From NCBI GenBank assembly GCA_030620095.1, contig JAUTXW010000952.1:341001-405000 (forward strand): DNA of 64,000 bases, read 5' to 3'. A program made the position numbers and the translations under genes. The DNA is from Kuschelorhynchus macadamiae. Lineage: Eukaryota; Arthropoda; Insecta; Coleoptera; Curculionidae. The notes under the pieces are model-generated. The model was not told the DNA's origin. It ran no database searches and worked only from the letters and a program-made list of their open reading frames with translations. How positions within the stretch are numbered: position 1 is the stretch's first letter; every line of letters starts with the position of its first letter. Below are positions 1-64,000 of the stretch, piece by piece.

Positions 1-228
1 TTCCATGGGTTTACAGCCTGTTGGTGTTGGTTTAAAAATTACTTTATAGGAATGTCTATCATATTTGGTTTTTTGACATATTTCGCATGTATTAACAAAA
101 TTAATTACGTCTTTTTCAAGGCTTTGCCAATAATATCTTTGCTTTATATTTTTTATATTTTCAGTCATTCCTCTATGGGATGTTTTAGTGGTATGATATC
201 TTTCAATTATATATCCTCTAATAGTGTA
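1..228 (-). pseudogene. Gypsy integrase, N-terminal zinc-finger fragment
   Basis: On the minus strand this piece reads as the H-H-C-C zinc-binding domain of a Ty3/gypsy integrase, with the family-like words HTTKTSHRGM and CEICQKTKYDR. It is out of frame with the upstream pol ORF and is preceded by a stop, so the pol-integrase junction is broken. The catalytic DDE core is outside the window. Confidence 0.8.
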
Positions 229-252
229 TTAGAAATAACAAGGTTGTAGGCG

Positions 253-3045
253 TTATTTTGAAAGGTTTCTTGGAAAATTCGAATTATTAAATAATTCTTT
301 TTGGGAAAGTGTAAACAATAAGTGTAAATAACAGAGTCTTTGGATTATTTCGGTTATTGGGTTTTGATTTATAAAAATTATTAATCGCTTTTTGGTTTCA
401 AATAATTTTTTAGTGACAACATAAGGTTGTTCCTTTTCAGTCCATTTAAATATGATTTGGTTTTTAAAAGTGTTCAGGGCTTTACTAACATACGGGGCTC
501 CTAATATGGGGTCTTCTCTTGACGTATGTATAGTTTCTGTGTCTGATTTTGAAAGTAAATCAGCTTTTGGCTCCTTTGGAATGTCATTTGTACTGGCTGA
601 ATCCGTTTCTGAGTTGTTTTGATTGATTTTTTCTTCGTCATTGATTTTACTTGTTGATGGCAATGGCGATGGTGTTTTAATTGGTTTATTTGGGGGTTTA
701 ATTTGAATATCGGAAATTATATTAATTTTTGGTTTCTTCTTTTCTTTATTTGCCTTTTTTGGTTTTTCGAATAGGTTTTCTTGGGTGTCAAAGAAATGTT
801 TTATTTTTTCATGCCAAATATATTGGTCGTCAGAATTTTCTTCTTTTTCACATACTGCTGACATATGCGTCAATGGTGATTTTATTATTTCGGTTGGGTA
901 CAATTCTTGAGGTGGTCTTGAAAGTGCATCGGCGTTGGAATTTAGGGTTCCTTTTTTATATTGAATATCATATTCATATTCTTGCAGTTTTAGTCGCCAT
1001 CTTACTAATTTTGAATTCGGTTCTTTTATTGAGAACAGCCATTGTAATGGTTTATGGTCTGTTACAATTGTGAATTTTCTGCCAAATAAATAAGGTCTGA
1101 AATATTTTGTTGCCCAAACAATAGCAAGAAGTTCTTTTTCTATTGTTGAGTAGTTGCATTCTGATTGATTCAGAGTTCTGCTAGCAAATGCTATAGGTAG
1201 GTCGTTTCCTATTTTTCCTTGTGAAAGTATTGCTCCAATAGCGTAATTTGAAGCGTCAGTGGTCAAAATAAAAGGTTTACTAAAATCTGGGTGTTGTAAT
1301 ATAGGGTCATTAGTTAAGATATTTTTACATAGATTAAATGCGGTAATAAATGCTTTATCATGATTTATTTTAACGTTTTTCTTTAAACAATGAGTCAAAG
1401 GTTTCGTTATTTTTGCAAAATTCTTTATAAATTTTCGGTAGTAACCGACTAAACCGAGAAATGATTTTATTTCTTTTGGTGTTTTAGGGATTTTAAAATT
1501 TTTTATTGCTTCGATTTTTTTGGGATTTGGTTTGATACCGTCAGGGGTAATAACATGACCTAAAAATTCAATTGTCTTATGCAAGAATTCGGAGTTATCT
1601 AATTGGATTTTCATGTTAAAAGAACTTAATCTGTTAAATACTTGTTTTAAAGAGTCTAAATGTTCTTGAAGACTGGTTGAAAAGATAATTATATCGTCCA
1701 TATATACAAGACATATTTTTCCTTGTAATCCGCGTAAAACGTTATCCATTGCACGCTGAAAAGTGGAAGGTGCATTTTTTAGTCCGAAAGGCATTCTGGT
1801 ATATTCGTAATGTCCATGTTCTAGATTGAATGCTGTTTTTGGTATACTTTTTGGGTCCATTTCTATTTGATGAAAACCGCTGGCTAAGTCAAGTGTTGTA
1901 AAATATTGACTTCTACCAAGTTTATCAAGTATATCTGCGATATTTGGAACAGGATATCTATCTTTTATAGTCTTTTCGTTGATTTTTCTGTAATCTATCA
2001 CTAGACGCCATTTCCTTTGTCCTGATGCGTCAACTTTCTTCGGGACGATCCACACAGGGGAACTCCAGGGAGAATTTGAAGGTTGAATGATACCATCTTG
2101 TAGCATTTGGTCTATTTGTCTGTCTACTTCTTGTTTATGTATGAATGGGTATCTGTAACTTTTCGCATGTACGGGTATTTCATCCGTAGTCTTAATAGTA
2201 TGTTTTACTTGATTGAAAAATGTTAATTTATCTCCGGGTTTATGTAAAATATTTTGAAAGCTTTTAATAAGTTTAAAAAGTTCTTTACGTTCTTCAAAGT
2301 TTAAGTGTTCATGCCTAATTAGTGATTTTAAATCGATATCTTCGATTATGTTTTTTTCATTAATTTGATTCTGTTTTGGTTCGAAATTTATTATTTCAAA
2401 ATTGTTAAGCTCGATTGGTCTTAAGGGTAAATTATCATTGGTGGTTTCTATTAGAGTAAAATATTTTTCTGTATGGTTAAAAATATCAATAGCGTACGTG
2501 TTTTCTTTTACTTCTATTAGGGTAGGTTGAATTTCTATATTTTCGTCTAAATAATAGGGCATTAACCAAGTAGTGTTATTTGGTCGCGAAGTTTTCAAAA
2601 TTACTTTTTGAATCGTTTTAGGTGGTATTTCAATTGTATATTCATCAAAATTTTGCCTATATTGAAAGGGTATTTCTAAATATTGGTTTTTCAATTTTTT
2701 ATTTTTTAAATCAATATTTAAATTTAATTTACATAAGTCTTTAATTCCGATTATTCCATCAAAATATTCATGGAATGAATATAAAATAAATTCTATTGGT
2801 TCGGTTATACCAAAGCTTAAAAATAAAGGAATAGTAGCTTCATTTTTCGCTTTCTTTGTACCTGCACAAGTTTGAAGTGTGCTTACGTAAGGTTTAATAC
2901 ATTCGGGGAAATGTGTTTCCGCTAAAGAGGGTCTAAGTAGGGATGCATGAGAACCTGTATCAATTAGTAGTCGAATATTATAATTCGGTATTTCTACATA
3001 GGGTAATTGATTTACTTGAAAACTGTTTAAAGTTAAACAAGGTTT
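253..3045 (-). CDS. pol: Gypsy pol: aspartic protease, reverse transcriptase, RNase H
   Basis: The minus-strand frame is open from just after a TGA at 3046-3048 to the stop at 253, longer than the stretch starting at the TTG near 2694. The protease is recognised by LIDTGS (DTG codons at 2953-2961). Reverse transcriptase shows FDLASGFHQ-like wording as TLDLASGFHQIEMD, the MPFGLKNAPSTFQR block and the YMDD active site at 1693-1704. RNase H follows with LTTDASNYAIGAIL and TDHKPLQWL. A low-complexity linker rich in K, N and S follows before the stop. Pol converts element RNA to DNA in cytoplasmic particles. The gag frame upstream is different, so expression would need a frameshift, or the junction is mutated. 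Confidence 0.92.
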   Translation of the reverse strand, partial: KPCLTLNSFQVNQLPYVEIPNYNIRLLIDTGSHASLLRPSLAETHFPECIKPYVSTLQTCAGTKKAKNEATIPLFLSFGITEPIEFILYSFHEYFDGIIGIKDLCKLNLNIDLKNKKLKNQYLEIPFQYRQNFDEYTIEIPPKTIQKVILKTSRPNNTTWLMPYYLDENIEIQPTLIEVKENTYAIDIFNHTEKYFTLIETTNDNLPLRPIELNNFEIINFEPKQNQINEKNIIEDIDLKSLIRHEHLNFEERKELFKLIKSFQNILHKPGDKLTFFNQVKHTIKTTDEIPVHAKSYRYPFIHKQEVDRQIDQMLQDGIIQPSNSPWSSPVWIVPKKVDASGQRKWRLVIDYRKINEKTIKDRYPVPNIADILDKLGRSQYFTTLDLASGFHQIEMDPKSIPKTAFNLEHGHYEYTRMPFGLKNAPSTFQRAMDNVLRGLQGKICLVYMDDIIIFSTSLQEHLDSLKQVFNRLSSFNMKIQLDNSEFLHKTIEFLGHVITPDGIKPNPKKIEAIKNFKIPKTPKEIKSFLGLVGYYRKFIKNFAKITKPLTHCLKKNVKINHDKAFITAFNLCKNILTNDPILQHPDFSKPFILTTDASNYAIGAILSQGKIGNDLPIAFASRTLNQSECNYSTIEKELLAIVWATKYFRPYLFGRKFTIVTDHKPLQWLFSIKEPNSKLVRWRLKLQEYEYDIQYKKGTLNSNADALSRPPQELYPTEIIKSPLTHMSAVCEKEENSDDQYIWHEKIKHFFDTQENLFEKPKKANKEKKKPKINIISDIQIKPPNKPIKTPSPLPSTSKINDEEKINQNNSETDSASTNDIPKEPKADLLSKSDTETIHTSREDPILGAPYVSKALNTFKNQIIFKWTEKEQPYVVTKKLFETKKRLIIFINQNPITEIIQRLCYLHLLFTLSQKELFNNSNFPRNLSK

Positions 3046-3134
3046 TCATCCGAGGCTGATAGATGAAAATTTTCTATTTGCTCGACTAAATTCTCATTAT
3101 CTAATTCACATGTTTCATCAAAATTTTGATAATC

Positions 3135-3563
3135 TTAATCATAATTGTCAAATTCGGGGTTTTCTTCATTATATAACTCGTCATTATTGGGTTCATTATT
3201 TTCTAAATGCGTTAATTCTTGGAATGTAAATTTCGGGTGATGTTGTTGTTGGGGTTGCTGTCTATAGAAAGTTTGTTGTTGAGGTTGTTGTCTGGCAAAA
3301 GTTTGTTGTTGTTGTCTTAATGGTGGCATTGTTTTTTGTACGCTCACACCTGACATTGGTTGTGGGTATTGTTGTTTAGGATATTGATTGCCTTTTTGAT
3401 TAAATGTTTGATTTTGTACTCGATTGAAAAACTGATTTGGTGGTTTCGGTTTAAAAGATGAATTTGGAAAATTATTCGATCTATTTACCAGAAATTTATT
3501 AATATTATTTATTGGTGGCGTTTTCTGATTGCTAAGTAAATTATTTGATCTACTATTTTGCAA
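3135..3563 (-). pseudogene. gag: Gypsy gag, C-terminal Q/N-rich part
   Basis: A 142-codon open stretch of asparagine-, proline- and glutamine-rich sequence with QQQ-rich repeats, ending in an acidic tail just before pol. Its position between the gag core and protease suggests the nucleocapsid-like end of Gag. No CCHC knuckle is visible. It is separated from the gag core by about 100 bases with stops in this frame. Confidence 0.6.
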
Positions 3564-3667
3564 ATAGTTATTTTTAAAATTATTTTGACTGGTTAAGATT
3601 TCATAATTGGTTACAATATCGATTGCATGGTCTAGATTTTGGGGATTTTGAACGATTAGTAAAGTTC

Positions 3668-4351
3668 TTAATTCGCTTGAAATGTTTGCAGAAGATTTTG
3701 AGTTGCTGTTAATTCGTTTTGTGCTATAATTATGTTTCTAGCTTCAATATTACTTATTTCTGTACAAGTTTTCGTATTTATTTTGGTGACTAAGGCTTTG
3801 AGTTTTTGTATGTAATCTAAGGTTGATTCGCCTTTTCTTGAAAAGAATATTAATTGTTGTTGTAAATTAGCTCTTGTTATTGGATCACTGAATTTTTGTT
3901 TTAATGAGATTTTTATTTCTGGCCAAGTATTAAGATCTGGTCTAGTTAAAAGAAAATCTTCGGCTGATCCTATGATTTTTGATTTAATTGCCAAAATTAC
4001 AAATTCTTGTTGGGAAGTATCAGTATTAAAATATCTTGTATAAAAAGTATCTATTTGATTAATAAAAGATTCAAGACGTGATGGGGTACCATCGAAAGTT
4101 TTTAAGAGTGAAACAGTACTTCTCAAAGCGTCTGCCATCTTATTAATGTTTGCTTCGTTAGTATCTACGTTTATACTAGGGTTAAAAATATTTTCTTAAT
4201 TGATGTCTGAATAAAGTTCTGTTAATTCACTTGCAGATTGATTTTCAAAACTACATTGTAATAATCTACTTGTAGAAGGATTTTCTAAACTACTTCTTCG
4301 AATTGTTTTAGGACAAGTAATGTCTTTACCACATTTCTTACATTTCCTCAT
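3668..4351 (-). pseudogene. gag: Gypsy gag, N-terminal and capsid part with internal stop
   Basis: The minus-strand ATG at 4351 opens a frame with a CKKC..C cysteine cluster. A TAA at 4196-4198 interrupts it. The same frame continues through MADALRSTV (ATG at 4138) into a retrotransposon Gag core with FINQIDTFYTRYF and LKQKFSDPITRANLQQQL. This protein would form the capsid. The in-frame stop means either that the 4138 start is used, giving 156 residues, or that the copy is damaged. The sequence does not decide between them. Confidence 0.75.
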
Positions 4352-4877
4352 TAAATATGTATTTAACTACTGTTAACTGCGTTAACATTTGTTTTCTTTA
4401 CAACTAAAATAGTTAGTGAAAGTTATTCAAATAATTGTTCAATAAAATTGCTTCAATTCAATTATTCACTTTTTCTTTCTTCAAAAATTATCTTTGTTCA
4501 AAAAAAAATTTCTTTCTTCAAAAATTTCAGAACTTAGTTAACAGGGATCTCAACTATAAGGGAAGTAAGTAAATAACTCACAATGTGTCCCAAGTCTTGG
4601 TCCTGTATCAAACGATGCTTTGCTGAAGAGATGAACTGCTCAGGTTGGCTACCGCTTGTCTTGGACGCTAGCACAGGCCAAATCGTTCTTACTGGCTTCT
4701 CGAATGGCGTACCAATAATCGATGTACCAGGAGTTACAAGTGCCTAGTTCGGTTGTAGATGTTCCTGATCCTTTTCTTAACTGTTGAAACAGAAAGATGC
4801 AACACTGATAATCCTTATGGAGATGAAACGTTGTTACACTCCGATTTCAGGATATCCTTTTTTTCGCACTCCGAAAA
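4352..4877 (-). other. Gypsy 5' leader
   Basis: Sequence between the primer-binding site and the first gag ATG. AT-rich in its 3' half, with a more balanced 4600-4870 block. No coding stretch of note. Confidence 0.6.
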
Positions 4878-4897
4878 GGATCCTACCGACCGCGCCA
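4878..4897 (-). promoter_or_regulatory. tRNA-Ser-type primer-binding site
   Basis: On the plus strand these 20 bases match the 3' end of an insect tRNA-Ser including CCA at about 18 of 20 positions (from memory of that tRNA). On the element strand this is the TGGCGC..GTCGGTAGGAT type of primer-binding site, which marks the inner edge of the 5' LTR. Confidence 0.8.
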
Positions 4898-5261
4898 ATT
4901 TTACATTCAAACTTGTAACTTGTATTTTTAAAAAACTTTATTTTTAAAACACAAAATTACACTGGATGTTGACCGATCTATGGCTACTTAATGACTAAAG
5001 ATGATTACTAATTCTTCTATATTTATATAAAAATAATGCTGAAATAGCAAGAATGAATGAGTAATCAGAAATATGATGCTTAATTCTAAATGATTCATCG
5101 GAAGTGGCCATATAATTGTTTGTAAACATACCATTTTTGTTTTTGTTTTTTGTTTTGTTTACAAGTTATAGCAAACCAGTTTTACAAATATTTTGTGGAA
5201 AGGGAAGTTGAGCAGTTATTTGTTTTTATTTTCGTTAGTAATTTTAGTATTTTTTGACACT
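4898..5261 (-). repeat. Putative gypsy 5' LTR
   Basis: The block directly outside the primer-binding site must be the 5' LTR. In element orientation it ends in AAT next to TGGCGC. The outer end is placed at 5261 only because the element-strand sequence there begins AGTGTC; the true end could be further right. An A/T run near 5020-5035 could be a TATA region. Confidence 0.4.
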
Positions 5262-6276
5262 GGACATAAAATAAGACATTATAATAATAAAAAAAAATCT
5301 ATTCCACTAGGTGGATCCATATTAACGGGTTAGGTTCGCTCTACGGTTGTTAATAAAGCTATCGTTTTAAAGAACTTTATATTCGCCCCCGTTTCTACCA
5401 ATCCCAACAGATTGTTTAATATGCTTTGTTGAACGTTCAAGGTAGGCTTTCTGGCTTCCGCCGGCGGAAACATTCGCCTTCTCAAAAAAAGGGTAAATTT
5501 AAAATGTCTGTAACGCCTTGAGCGTTGACTCCCTGCTATATAAATTTTTTTTTGCTCTAAATTACTTGTTCTTTTAATTGTTAAATATTTGCAGTCATTC
5601 CCTTTTCACCCTGTATTTTATGCATATGCAAAAATCTGTGGAGGATTTCATTATGAGGAAAGTTTTGAGTAAAATCCAATTTACCGATTATTTTTTTGTT
5701 TAAAAATAATCTTGTGTTATTATTTGGTTTTGATTTTGAGTATACCCACTTTTTTCTTTACTTTAGTTATAAAAATAAACATTTAAAACATAAATCCCAA
5801 GGCTTCCCTTAAGAACGAAATTTTGTGAAATCCAGAAATCTATTTTAAAGTTTCTATTTTTTAAGGCTCTTGGTGAAGATATCGTCTCAAAATCGCATTT
5901 AGTTAAACGGATATTGAAAAAAAAATATAAACGCATTTCGATCCTTCTTACCCTCTTAAAAGTAAAAAAATCTAGAAGTTTTCGATGATAAAACATTATT
6001 TAATTCAAGGTATATTGAAAAAAAGTTGAACACACTCCTTAAGGACGAGTTTCAAAAAATCCTCTCTTATCTCGCACCTTAATCACAAAAAGTTTTACAT
6101 TTAACATATTTAGAAATACGGTGATCAATACGTCAGTCAGTGGATTTTCTTCTTTATATATTATATGTATAGATAATTCCATCAATAAATAGTCTAATAA
6201 TAAAGTTACTTGGAAAAAAACTAAACCACTTTTAAATGCAAAAACATTGGTAAAGTGTTGTAGACTCCTATATGTA
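5262..6276. other. AT-rich non-coding DNA, no gene seen
   Basis: No exon of the myosin N-terminus is recognisable here. A less AT-rich stretch at 5310-5480 has an imperfect GCCGGCGG palindrome. Otherwise simple AT-rich sequence with only short chance ORFs. Confidence 0.6.
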
Positions 6277-6444
6277 CAGGGTTATCATTTATATTTTGAC
6301 AACTACTTGCAGCTTTAGCTACACGATATACAACACCATAAATACAAAAGTTGTAGGATTTTTATTTTATCACCTTTTTTAAAATTGTTAAAATGTTAAA
6401 TAAATCACATAACCTATATTTTTTTTAAAAAATGGAACACCCTG
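6277..6444. mobile_element. Small MITE-like element with CAGGGT ends
   Basis: Starts TA|CAGGGTTATC and ends AACACCCTG|TA, so the terminal repeat CAGGGT is inverted and flanked by TA, as in Tc1/mariner-derived MITEs. About 168 bases, no coding capacity. Confidence 0.5.
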
Positions 6445-6814
6445 TATATTATTATATCAATAAATATTTTATTTATTTAAAATATACCATGATTATTGCT
6501 CACTGAAATAATATCAACTTTCAACCCCAAACGCAGTGGCCCATAGTTTTTTATCTTAAAGACAGTGATAAAATATTCAAATAAAAATTAATACGTATTT
6601 TCTAAAATAGCGTTTGTGTTATTAAGAAATAAATTCTTAAATCTTAAACTTATTGTATGCAGCAATTTAATTATCTGTTTGTCCTTATTTTGGCCCCCTT
6701 TGTGCACACCACTAAGAACAGCCCTGGGGAAGAGCAGTTTCTTTTTCACGAATAATTAATAAGATAAATTGACTGCACTAACAGATTTAACCTTTATTTT
6801 TTTTATTGTATTAG
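6445..6814. other. Intron end before first visible myosin exon
   Basis: AT-rich non-coding DNA ending in a pyrimidine-rich tract and TTAG acceptor. No other feature seen. Confidence 0.6.
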
Positions 6815-61656
<54,842 letters not shown>

Positions 61657-61960
61657 GTAAGTTTAATAATAGAGTAACAACATTTAATTTGAATTGCTTT
61701 TATTAATTAAATAAAAAAACTCTTAAAGAAATAATAAACTAAAAAAAGGGACTGTTGGTGAAGCTAAAAACATACAAAACACGCACACCAGTGTGTGCAA
61801 AAACTTTTTATAAATATAATAAATGTAGGTTGTAAAAATATTATCATGAATGTTAACCTGTTTCTATAAAATCTCACGTGATCTAAAAATCTAAAAAAAC
61901 TGAAAAAAAATCCTTTTTCAACGTTAATAAATGCATTTGGGGGTAGTACGACCCACATCA
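61657..61960. other. Intron, no feature
   Basis: AT-rich non-coding DNA. Confidence 0.55.
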
Positions 61961-63110
61961 CTTCACTCCTCCACAGACTGCTCTCACTTTTCCACCTCTC
62001 TTCTCAGTTCCACAATTGGGGTCTATAGGGCTGTCCGATACACGTGTTGAGCTTATAGTCGTCACCTTTGTCTCTGCTAGCTCACTTAGGAAATATCTAC
62101 ATTTTTGGACTAGATTTGGGCTCATCGGAGCTATCAATGGCTTTGAGAGCCACTTCACTATCTAAAATACATTCATGGGTCTCTGGAAAGGCCTCTCCGA
62201 TACCACGATCCAACCCCCAGACACTGAACCAGCACTGGCCATTAACGGGCCGCCCATATACCACGATTTAATATTTACTGGTTACGGTATTCTATTCTCC
62301 TCCCATTAATCTGATTGTTTGTATTTTAATTTCAAAATGACCTTGTCAGCCTTAAAAGGTTCGCCCTCGGAACGCATTATAATGGTGATCTTAAAGTGGC
62401 CTGTTCGTCTCATCATGAAGCCATAGCTTTCTTCCAGGAAACATGGGAGCTCATTAAGGGCGATAACTGGAGTGGTCCTTATTGCCAAATTGCCAATGAA
62501 AACCGGCTAGTTTTCGCCAATATGATATTTTTTGCCGTCGGTCACTAGACCACGGATCCGTAGGCGATCCTGGATGGAACTGCCGTGTAAAGCCAGTAAA
62601 GGACCTGGGGGGATAAACCCCAGATACGAACCGTAAATGTGACATTATTGTCTTGGATTGGTTGGTTATCTGATAGGAATACCGTTTCCAGGTTACTTGA
62701 TTGTCCAAACCTACCCCGAGGTACTTAACCTCCTATTTCAAGAGCACAGATATCTCCGTTTACTTTTATTCACAAGCAGTTCCTATGAACATGCTTGTTA
62801 CTATAACAAGCCCGTCCCCTGCGTATTCCTGCGCCTTCAGATTGTAGCTCTCTCACATAACCACTAAGCACCAAAGGCGTAGCACCATAGCCTCAATCCT
62901 GCAGTCTCCCATGGAAACCTTACAACTCTGAAGCGCAGATTTTCCCCAGCTAACTCAACGATTCGCTGCTCTTCTGGCTCACAGTGCTCTGCAAATAGCT
63001 GTTGTCCATGCGTTAGGGGATAAACAGAGAATATGCGCTCCGACTTTTGTAAATTGACTGAGAGCCCCCATGGATACAATCGGGTGTAAAAAAGGGTCAT
63101 TAAATTACAA
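61961..63110 (-). pseudogene. Unidentified broken coding relic, GC-richer
   Basis: Not recognised. Base composition is clearly more balanced than flanks, and minus-strand frames are protein-like but interrupted. They include LTHGQQLFAEHCEPEEQRIV, ELAGENLRFRVVRFPWETAG, then IRGLVTDGKKYHIGEN, PVIALNELPCFLEESYGFMM, GHFKITIIMRSEGEPFKADK, and NGQCWFSVWGLDRGIGEAFP. Several frameshifts and stops. Could be an internal part of a transposon protein or a processed host fragment. The sequence alone does not say. Confidence 0.4.
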
Positions 63111-64000
63111 GAAAATGTAAATTTTACATAGAGCAGGAGGAATGGTAATATTACTACAAAAGAGTGTACGACATCGTGTTGGATAGATTTAGTATCTTTA
63201 TCTGCAGTGGAGATGCGTGCAATCGAAAATAAAACATTGAAAATTCTTCAACCTAAATGCCCGTTCTGTTCGTATGTACATATAAAACCAATGATTTCCA
63301 ACTTTTCAGATTTGAAACAAAAAAATCAGTTTTTTACTAGGCGGATATAAATCGTGAAAATTTTCATCAAAGCAATTTTTAGATGATGTTATCAACTGTA
63401 CTTACAGAAGATTTCACTATATTTTGACCCTTCTTTATCTTCATCAAAAAAAGTTATATACAAGTTACTCGTAAAATTTTAAATTTTTAAATATATTTTT
63501 CGTATATAGAATGATATATCCATAAGTTATGTTTAAATAGATAGATCCCTCTTTTTGCATTTTTATATTCCAGGTATTTTTTTAAGCACATTTGGTTCAA
63601 ACATATCTCATGACTAAAGCTACTCATTTGGACTGGCAGTAGATTTTCGATATTTTCAATTATTGTCATACAGAAAAAACGTTGGAGATGCGAAAAATGA
63701 TTTGTAATTTCCTATTTTAATTTTTAGTATGTTGGAACAGCTATTTGGGTGGTGCCCTGTGTTTTACAACTCTTAAAAATACCCAAAAGTTGGTTTTTCC
63801 TTGTTTATAAACTATATAATAAGTTAAAGTAAAATATAGTACATGTACAACGTGGTCATTTTATCTTCTCCACATTTTAATCTGCTATAACTTTCTTATC
63901 TTTCAAGATTTCAAAATCATCCAAAAAACAAATTGTGTGGCTAGTTACCAAGTTTTATACAGCATTTAAGAAATATGAAAAAAAAATTCAGTTGCCAAAA
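63111..64000. other. Intron to window end, no feature
   Basis: AT-rich. No further MyTH4 or FERM exon recognisable. Confidence 0.55.

Larger units (their letters stand above)
1..5261 (-). mobile_element. Gypsy-group LTR retrotransposon, cut by left window edge
   Basis: Reading right to left: LTR-like AT-rich block, a primer-binding site complementary to the 3' end of an insect tRNA-Ser (4878-4897), leader, gag, protease, reverse transcriptase, RNase H, and the zinc-finger start of integrase at the window edge. This order is typical of Ty3/gypsy elements, and tRNA-Ser priming is known in the 17.6/297 branch. The rest of integrase, any env and the 3' LTR lie left of position 1. The gag and the pol-integrase junction carry frame breaks, so this copy looks inactive. 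The outer LTR limit (5261) is a guess because the partner LTR is not visible. Confidence 0.9.

Noticed and set aside
729..1073. Plus-strand 114-codon ORF
   Set aside because: Antisense shadow of the gypsy pol gene.
62068..62867. Plus-strand ORFs in the GC-richer block
   Set aside because: The minus-strand frames read more coherently; these look like antisense shadows.

Overview
This is an AT-rich eukaryotic window, almost certainly insect. Its backbone is one large plus-strand gene with GT-AG introns, packed with gypsy, non-LTR, Tc1, IS630-like and hAT element relics. A beetle is plausible from the repeat style, but the order cannot be proven from sequence alone.

The only host gene I can support is a class VII unconventional myosin. 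I recover 21 consecutive exons between 6815 and 61656. All splice phases agree and the joined ~4.54 kb (about 1513 codons) has no stop. In order they encode the motor domain from the P-loop, converter, IQ neck, charged helix, first MyTH4, first FERM, SH3 and the start of the second MyTH4. The first ~160 residues lie upstream of the window, or upstream of the gypsy insertion. The second FERM region lies beyond 64000. Motor wording resembles the insect myosin-VIIb-type paralogue (Drosophila Myo28B1) more than crinkled/VIIa, judged from memory of the families.

Layout: 1-~5260 is a minus-strand gypsy-group LTR retrotransposon (integrase start, pol, gag, tRNA-Ser-type primer site, 5' LTR), cut by the left edge. 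From 6815 on, exons alternate with repeat-filled introns. These hold three non-LTR reverse-transcriptase relics (8.0, 14, 58 kb), a Tc1 element with double-repeat ends inside an older TIR element (20.4-23.5 kb), and several IS630/mariner-like relics (8.7, 15.7, 16.2, 18.9, 30.9, 45 kb). There are three hAT relics (17.2, 51.9, 55.7 kb); the last has a perfect 8-bp target duplication and a Tc1 inside it. A degenerate repeat array lies at 34.7-36.4 kb with inverted copies at 40.1-41 kb. (TA)n tracts, small MITE-like palindromes and two tRNA-like SINE fragments complete the set.

The most unusual signal is a recurrent small motif with hammerhead-ribozyme architecture (stem I, CUGANNA core, stem II hairpin, GAAA(C), UC, closing stem I strand). 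It occurs at about 10.0, 16.7, 25.2, 25.5 and 35.0 kb, with a weaker relative at 42.7 kb. Two of these form the outer arms of a large palindrome. I read them as decayed hammerheads of Penelope-like or retrozyme-type elements. A GC-richer broken coding relic at 62.0-63.1 kb remains unidentified. I found no CRISPR array and no canonical tRNA or rRNA gene.
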